A stretch of DNA of 9,106 bases from an uncultured Alphaproteobacteria bacterium. Lineage in GTDB: Bacteria > Pseudomonadota > Alphaproteobacteria > CALKHQ01. The notes beneath the pieces were generated by a model. The model searched no databases. It worked only from the letters and a program-made list of their open reading frames with translations, and was not told where the DNA came from. Both the position numbers and the translations under genes were made by a program. Positions 5,297-9,106 of the stretch are shown one piece after another (position 1 is the stretch's first letter; each line of letters opens with the position of its first letter). The stretch is taken from contig CALKHQ010000157.1 in NCBI GenBank assembly GCA_937988735.1, forward strand, positions 1 to 9,106, read 5' to 3'.

Positions 5297-6826
5297 AAGC
5301 GTCAGCGTCACCGTGGTGCCCCTGCCGAGGGCGCTCGCGATCTCGAACCGCCCGCCCATCAGCTCGACAAGCTGCTTGGCGATCGGCAGCCCGAGCCCGT
5401 GCCCCTTGGCCCGGCGCACCAGCGGGTTGGCCGCCTGGGCGAAGGGCTCGATCACGTGTGGCAGGTCCGCCGCCGCGATCCCAACCCCGGTGTCCTCGAC
5501 CACCACCTGCACCGTTCCGTCGGCGGGCCGCGTCGTGATCCGCACGGTGCCCCCTTCCGGCGTGAACTTCAGGCTGTTGGAGGCGAGATTGAGGATCACC
5601 TGGGTCAGCGCGCGCTGGTCGCACATCACCCGCAGGTCCGGCGACGGCCGCGAAATGTCCAGCGTGATCGCCCCGTTGAGCGCCAGCGGGGCCGCGATGG
5701 TCTCGCATTCCGCCATCACCTCCGCCAGGGCAACCGGCTCGATCTGCAGCTCCACGCGCTTGGCCTCGATGCGCGACAGGTCGAGGATGTCGTCGATCAG
5801 GTTCAGCAGCAGGCGGGCCGAGAGCAGGATTGACTCCGAGTATTCGCGCAGCCGTCCCGGGTTGGCCGCGATGATCTTCGGTTCCTGCAGCAGCTCGGCG
5901 AAGCCCATGATGGCGTTGAGCGGCGTCCGCAATTCGTGGCTGACGTTGGCGAGGAAGCCGGACTTCGCCATGCTGGCGGCCTCCGCCTCCTGCTTCGCCT
6001 GCTCCAGCTCGCGGGTGCGGCGGCGGACCTCCTGCTCCAGCTCGTCCCGCATCAGCTCCAGGGCGCGGCGCGCCTCGATGCGGTCGCTGATGTCGCTCTC
6101 GGTGACGACCACGCAGGCGTCGCCGGTGACCGGGTCGCGGCCGCGACAGGCGTCGAGCCGGTGCCACCGGATGCCGTCGCCGGTGAGAACCTGGAGGTTG
6201 TCCTCGATCCGGCCCTCCGCCAGGCACCGGGCGATGACGCGGTCGCCTTCCGCGCGGTCGATGAAGCGGCGCTGCCAGGCCCCCGGCTCGTCGTCGGCGC
6301 CGCCGGTGCCGCCGTAGGCATGCACCGCCGCCGGATTCTGGGCGAGGATGCGCCCGTCGGGCGCGATGGTGGAGACGATCAGCGGCGTATACCGCGTCGC
6401 CTCCGCCAGCCTGGCGTGGTCGGGGTCGGCGTCCGCGGCGACCCGGCTCGCCTCCACCAGCACGCCCGCGCCGCCGGGTTCCAGATCCACCGGGGTCATG
6501 CGCGCCTGAACCCGGACAGGCCGCCCCTTCGGATAGATTGTCCAGCTCTCCTCGACCGCGGCCGTCGGCGGCAGCGCCTCGCGCAGCTCGCGCATGCGGA
6601 GCTTCACCGCGGGAGAGTCGGCGGAAAGGTCGCGCGCGAGCAGCTCGTCCAGGCTTTCGGCGTGCCACAGGCCGAGCGCGGACCGGTTCGCCCACCAGAT
6701 CCGGTCCCTGTCGAGGTCCAGGATCCAGATCGGCTGTGCGAGGAGATCGAGGGCGGCGAGATCGGAGCGCCGGGAAAGGACGGGGCGCTGTCCGGCGCCG
6801 CCTGCGCCGGTCATGTGCCGCAACAT
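5276..6826 (-). CDS. Soluble PAS-PAS sensor histidine kinase, orphan in this window
   Basis: A cytoplasmic sensor kinase that should autophosphorylate and pass phosphate to an unseen response regulator. From the ATG at 6826 it has 516 aa: PAS 1 (about 22-128), PAS 2 (about 140-250, ending DISDRIEAR), a charged coiled coil (252-285), a HisKA domain with SHELRTP (phospho-acceptor His297), and a HATPase with N-box NLASN (413-417), DTGVGI from Asp445 and GHGLGL (475-480). No transmembrane segment or signal peptide is visible, so the signal is probably internal (redox, ligand or a partner protein). The His box is the ordinary HisKA kind, not the HWE/HisKA2 kind that usually feeds EcfG signalling. 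The start is uncertain: the frame is open to 6955, ATG codons lie at 6826 and 6814, and the good GGAGGTG (6847-6841) is 14 nt from 6826. It lies after a secreted-protein gene and its hairpin. Confidence 0.92.
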   Translation of the reverse strand: MLRHMTGAGGAGQRPVLSRRSDLAALDLLAQPIWILDLDRDRIWWANRSALGLWHAESLDELLARDLSADSPAVKLRMRELREALPPTAAVEESWTIYPKGRPVRVQARMTPVDLEPGGAGVLVEASRVAADADPDHARLAEATRYTPLIVSTIAPDGRILAQNPAAVHAYGGTGGADDEPGAWQRRFIDRAEGDRVIARCLAEGRIEDNLQVLTGDGIRWHRLDACRGRDPVTGDACVVVTESDISDRIEARRALELMRDELEQEVRRRTRELEQAKQEAEAASMAKSGFLANVSHELRTPLNAIMGFAELLQEPKIIAANPGRLREYSESILLSARLLLNLIDDILDLSRIEAKRVELQIEPVALAEVMAECETIAAPLALNGAITLDISRPSPDLRVMCDQRALTQVILNLASNSLKFTPEGGTVRITTRPADGTVQVVVEDTGVGIAAADLPHVIEPFAQAANPLVRRAKGHGLGLPIAKQLVELMGGRFEIASALGRGTTVTLTLPAPDDR

Positions 6827-6840
6827 GGCGTGCGTGATCG

Positions 6841-6847
6841 CACCTCC
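6841..6847 (-). promoter_or_regulatory. Shine-Dalgarno bearing on the kinase start
   Basis: GGAGGTG on the minus strand lies 14 nt before the ATG at 6826. This is longer than the usual 5-9 nt, but no ATG, GTG or TTG in frame is better placed. The frame positions at the ideal distance read ATC and ACG. The site supports initiation near 6826 rather than at 6955, which has no Shine-Dalgarno. Confidence 0.4.
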
Positions 6848-6984
6848 GACTGCTGGCGCGCCCCCCAGCGAAACGCCGCTTCCTTCCTGCGCCGGAGTGA
6901 CCCTTGTAATGGGAGAGCGGCCGGACGCAAAGCGGAACGTCCGCCGCCGCTGCATGTCAGCGCGGGCCGATCATCGCGAACGAC

Positions 6985-7001
6985 GCAGGCCCAAGGCCTG
7001 C
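6985..7001 (-). terminator. Hairpin downstream of the secreted-protein gene
   Basis: GCAGGCC and GGCCTGC form a perfect 7-bp stem with a 3-nt loop, 13 bp after the stop codon at 7015. The flanks can add four more pairs (AACG with CGTT) across a 2-nt bulge. Only a few scattered T residues follow on the minus strand. The position and shape suit a terminator between the secreted-protein gene and the kinase gene, but it is not a textbook one. Confidence 0.5.
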
Positions 7002-7014
7002 CGTTGAAGGGTGG

Positions 7015-7356
7015 TCAGCCCTGGCAGGTATTGTGCGACACGCGGTTCATGTAGCAGATGACTGCGGCCGACACCTTCCAGACACGCTTCGAGCCGACCC
7101 AGGTCGAAGTGCCTTCCAGGCAGATCGCGTAGTTGCCCGTGGCGTAGGCCGGAAGGCTGAGGCTGGCGAAGAGCTTCGCCACCCCGGTGTTGGTCGCCTC
7201 GATATAGTCGACCGAGCTGCTGGCGGTGTTGCGGTAGGTGCCCGCCGGCGAGCTGTTGGTCCTGATGTTGCGCGTGTCCCAGCAGTTCAGATTGGCAGCA
7301 GCGGCCGGTGCCACCTGCGCCAGCAAGAGGGCTGCGGCGACGAGAAGCTTCTTCAT
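7015..7356 (-). CDS. Small secreted protein with four cysteines, function unknown
   Basis: I do not recognise the family. The 113-aa precursor starts MKK and has a hydrophobic stretch (4-16) ending in PAAAA, a clear Sec signal peptide with likely cleavage after Ala20 or Ala21. The mature part of about 92 aa has Cys25, Cys79, Cys101 and Cys111, enough for two disulfides in the periplasm or outside. It is rich in Ser, Thr, Asn and aromatic residues, as in small beta-rich secreted domains, with tryptophans at 26, 86 and 93. The ATG at 7356 is preferred over upstream starts in the open frame (to 7476) because it begins the signal peptide and has AGGGAG (7368-7363) 6 nt before it. It stands alone, 174 bp after alanine dehydrogenase, with a hairpin behind it. 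Nothing nearby points to a role. Confidence 0.78.
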   Translation of the reverse strand: MKKLLVAAALLLAQVAPAAAANLNCWDTRNIRTNSSPAGTYRNTASSSVDYIEATNTGVAKLFASLSLPAYATGNYAICLEGTSTWVGSKRVWKVSAAVICYMNRVSHNTCQG

Positions 7357-7508
7357 GGGCGTCTCCCTGACAGCGGCGGCGCCACCCCCCGGCACCACCG
7401 TCCAAGCCGGGGCGGAGAAGCTGCGGCCGGCCCGGGCCGATGGACCGGACCACCCAATCCCCAGGCTGCCGCTCATCCTTGCAGCGGCCGGTTAAGATTC
7501 CGCTAAGA

Positions 7509-7524
7509 CCTCCGGTGAGGGAGG
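7509..7524 (-). terminator. Weak hairpin after alanine dehydrogenase
   Basis: CCTCC and GGAGG form a 5-bp stem with a 6-nt loop just after the alanine dehydrogenase stop at 7531, followed on the minus strand by TCTTAGCGGAATCTTAA. The stem is short and the T residues are scattered. It is the only terminator-like structure I see in the 174-bp gap, and chance is a fair alternative. Confidence 0.25.
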
Positions 7525-7530
7525 GCCACG

Positions 7531-8652
7531 TCAGGCGAGCCCGAGCGCGTCTTCCGGCGTCACGAACGGAAGGCCGTGGGCCGCCGCCACCGCCTCCTGG
7601 GTCAGCGTGCGGTCGATGACGTTGAGTCCCCGCCGCAGATGCGGGTTTTCCGCCATCGCACGGGCATGGCCCTTGTCCGCCAGGGTCAGCACGAAGGGAA
7701 GCGTCGCGTTGTTGAGTGCCCGGGTGCTGGTCGCAGGAACCGCGGCCGGCATGTTGGCGACGCAGTAGTGGACGACGCCGTCCACGACATAGGTCGGGTT
7801 GGCGTGGGTGGTCGGCCGCGAGGTCTCGAAACAGCCGCCCTGGTCGATGGCGATGTCCACCAGCACCGAGCCGGGCCGCATGCCGCGCACCATCTCGCGG
7901 GTGACGAGCTTCGGCGCCTCCGCGCCGGGCACCAGCACCGCGCCGATGACAAGATGCGCGTTCGCCACCGCCTGCTCGATGGTATCCACCGTCGAATAGA
8001 GCGTGTTGAGGGTGGCGCCGAACTGGAGGTCGAGCTCGTAGAGCCGCTGCAGCGACTTCTCGATCACCGTCACCCGCGCCTCCAGCCCCATGGCCATCCG
8101 CGCGGCATTGGTCCCGGCGACGCCGCCGCCGATGATCACGACGTCGGCCGCCGGAACGCCGGGAACGCCGCCCAGCAGCATTCCGGCGCCGCCCTGGTGG
8201 CTTTCGAGGCAATGGGCGCCGACCTGCACCGACAGCCGGCCGGCCACCTCGCTCATCGGGGCAAGCAGCGGCAGGCCGCCGCGCGCGTCCGTCATCGTCT
8301 CGTAGGCGATGCCGACGCAGCCGGTGTCGCGGAGCGCCACCGTCAGCGCCTCGTCCGCCGCGAGGTGGAGATAGGTGAACAGGATCTGGCCGGGGCGGAG
8401 CATCGCGATCTCCGGCGGCTGCGGCTCCTTGACCTTGACGATCATGTCCGCCTCTCCGAACACGGTCGCCGCGTCGGGCACCAGCCGGGCGCCCGCCGCG
8501 GCATAGGCCTCGTCGGGGATGTGGATCCCGCGGCCCGCACCCTGCTGAACCAGCACCTCGTGGCCGTGGACCGTCAGCTCGCGCACGCTGGCGGGGATCA
8601 GGCCGACCCGGTTCTCCTGCGCCTTGATTTCGGTAGGAACGCCGACCTTCAT
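7531..8652 (-). CDS. ald: Alanine dehydrogenase (NAD-dependent)
   Basis: Oxidises L-alanine to pyruvate and ammonium with NAD+; reversible, cytoplasmic, and hexameric in the known family. From the ATG at 8652 the protein is 373 aa, the usual length. The residues known from Mycobacterium tuberculosis Ald fall at the same numbers: Arg15 and Lys75 (substrate), His96 (catalytic) and Asp270 (catalytic), with the nucleotide-binding GGGVAGTNAA at 175-184. Position 198, Asp in the M. tuberculosis enzyme, is Glu here and still an acid for the NAD ribose. A GTG at 8661 could also start the frame, but it touches the Shine-Dalgarno GGGGGAG (8667-8661), which is spaced correctly (8 nt) for 8652. It follows an omega-amino acid:pyruvate transaminase by 53 bp, most likely in one operon, so it can recycle the alanine made by that enzyme into pyruvate. 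Confidence 0.96.
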   Translation of the reverse strand: MKVGVPTEIKAQENRVGLIPASVRELTVHGHEVLVQQGAGRGIHIPDEAYAAAGARLVPDAATVFGEADMIVKVKEPQPPEIAMLRPGQILFTYLHLAADEALTVALRDTGCVGIAYETMTDARGGLPLLAPMSEVAGRLSVQVGAHCLESHQGGAGMLLGGVPGVPAADVVIIGGGVAGTNAARMAMGLEARVTVIEKSLQRLYELDLQFGATLNTLYSTVDTIEQAVANAHLVIGAVLVPGAEAPKLVTREMVRGMRPGSVLVDIAIDQGGCFETSRPTTHANPTYVVDGVVHYCVANMPAAVPATSTRALNNATLPFVLTLADKGHARAMAENPHLRRGLNVIDRTLTQEAVAAAHGLPFVTPEDALGLA

Positions 8653-8660
8653 CCAGCGCA

Positions 8661-8667
8661 CTCCCCC
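8661..8667 (-). promoter_or_regulatory. Shine-Dalgarno that fixes the alanine dehydrogenase start
   Basis: GGGGGAG on the minus strand is 8 nt before the ATG at 8652 but runs into the alternative GTG at 8661. The spacing therefore favours the ATG, giving MKVGVPTE as the N-terminus, which is also where the family normally starts. Confidence 0.6.
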
Positions 8668-8705
8668 ACCGGCGCGCGCCGCGCCGTACCAGCCGGAGAC
8701 CGGCC

Positions 8706-9106
8706 TCAGTCGAGCTCGTTCAGGATCTCCCGCAGGGTCTCCGCGATCCGGTCGATGTGCTCCTTCTCGATGATCAGCGGCGGCGAGAGCGCGATGATGT
8801 CCCCCGTTGTGCGGATCAGCACGCCCCGCTCGTAGGCCTTCAGGAAGGCGGTGAAGGCGCGCCTGGTCGGCTTGCCCGGGATCGGCTCCAGCTCGATGCC
8901 GCCGACGAGGCCGATGGTGCGGACGTCGATCACGTGGGGGGCGTCGCGCAGGCCGTGCAGCGCATCGGCGAAATAGTCCTCCAGCCCCCGCGCCCGGTTG
9001 AACAGGTCCTCGTCGCGGTACGTGTCGAGCGTCGCCAGCGCCGCCGCGCAGGCGAGCGGATGCGCGGAGTAGGTGTAGCCGTGGAACAGCTCGATGGTGT
9101 CCTCCG
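8706..9106 (-). CDS. Omega-amino acid (beta-alanine):pyruvate aminotransferase, C-terminal part, 5' end outside window
   Basis: Only the last 133 codons are visible; the frame is open to the window edge and ends in TGA at 8706. It is the C-terminal portion of a class III PLP aminotransferase (normally about 440 aa), so the Schiff-base lysine lies outside. IELFHGYTYSAHPLACAAAL near the edge is the segment that contacts the cofactor phosphate of the other subunit. It has Ala where many family members have Gly in YSGHP, which I recall as usual in alphaproteobacterial omega-amino acid:pyruvate transaminases. VIDVRTIGLVGGIEL and the final small domain follow. It probably moves the amino group of beta-alanine or similar compounds to pyruvate, giving a semialdehyde and alanine. 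Alanine dehydrogenase 53 bp downstream fits that product. The substrate is less sure than the family. Confidence 0.88.
   Translation of the reverse strand, partial: EDTIELFHGYTYSAHPLACAAALATLDTYRDEDLFNRARGLEDYFADALHGLRDAPHVIDVRTIGLVGGIELEPIPGKPTRRAFTAFLKAYERGVLIRTTGDIIALSPPLIIEKEHIDRIAETLREILNELD

Noticed and set aside
3878..5833. 651-codon open frame on the plus strand across the ligase and kinase genes
   Set aside because: It is antisense to two genes with intact family motifs. Its translation is rich in Arg, His, Asp, Gly and Val with no fold-like pattern. Long antisense frames are expected in GC-rich DNA with strong third-position bias.
7357..7476. 40-codon upstream extension of the secreted-protein frame
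   Set aside because: It would bury the signal peptide inside the protein, and the good Shine-Dalgarno belongs to the ATG at 7356.
8670..8681. 12-bp perfect palindrome CGGCGCGCGCCG next to the alanine dehydrogenase Shine-Dalgarno
   Set aside because: Alternating G and C runs form such palindromes often at this GC content, and it has no loop or T tract.

Overview
This is a GC-rich window in which every gene I can support lies on the minus strand. It most likely comes from an alphaproteobacterium. The reasons are the high GC, protein sequences that resemble alphaproteobacterial and pseudomonad homologues as I remember them, and one promoter that fits the EcfG (general stress response) consensus, a system confined to Alphaproteobacteria. 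I cannot place it to genus. There are no rRNA or tRNA genes, CRISPR arrays, insertion sequences or signs of recent transfer.

In the direction of transcription (high to low coordinates) the layout is as follows. (1) 9106-8706 is the C-terminal part of an omega-amino acid/beta-alanine:pyruvate aminotransferase, followed after 53 bp by a complete alanine dehydrogenase (8652-7531). (2) 7356-7015 encodes a small secreted protein with four cysteines, followed by a hairpin. (3) 6826-5276 encodes a soluble two-PAS histidine kinase with no partner regulator in view. It ends in a perfect 13-bp hairpin whose loop holds the stop codon. (4) 5200-3860 encodes a glutamine-synthetase-fold ligase of the gamma-glutamylpolyamine synthetase type. 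(5) 3838-2613 looks like a self-contained stress operon: an EcfG-type promoter, a 24-aa one-helix microprotein, a 292-aa four-helix membrane protein, a 23-aa one-helix microprotein and a strong intrinsic terminator. (6) 2519-1155 encodes a putrescine/polyamine:pyruvate aminotransferase (SpuC-like). (7) 1002-1 is the N-terminal 334 residues of a duplicated sugar-type (RbsA/MglA) ABC ATPase.

The metabolic genes make sense together as amine catabolism. A gamma-glutamyl ligase and a transaminase both act on polyamines. A second transaminase acts on omega-amino acids, to which polyamine and pyrimidine breakdown lead. Both transaminases use pyruvate and make alanine, and alanine dehydrogenase would turn the alanine back into pyruvate, NADH and ammonium. 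The substrates are inferred from family resemblance, not shown by the sequence.

The least described part is the stress operon with its two microproteins. Each has its own ribosome-binding site and each is far below usual annotation length cut-offs.
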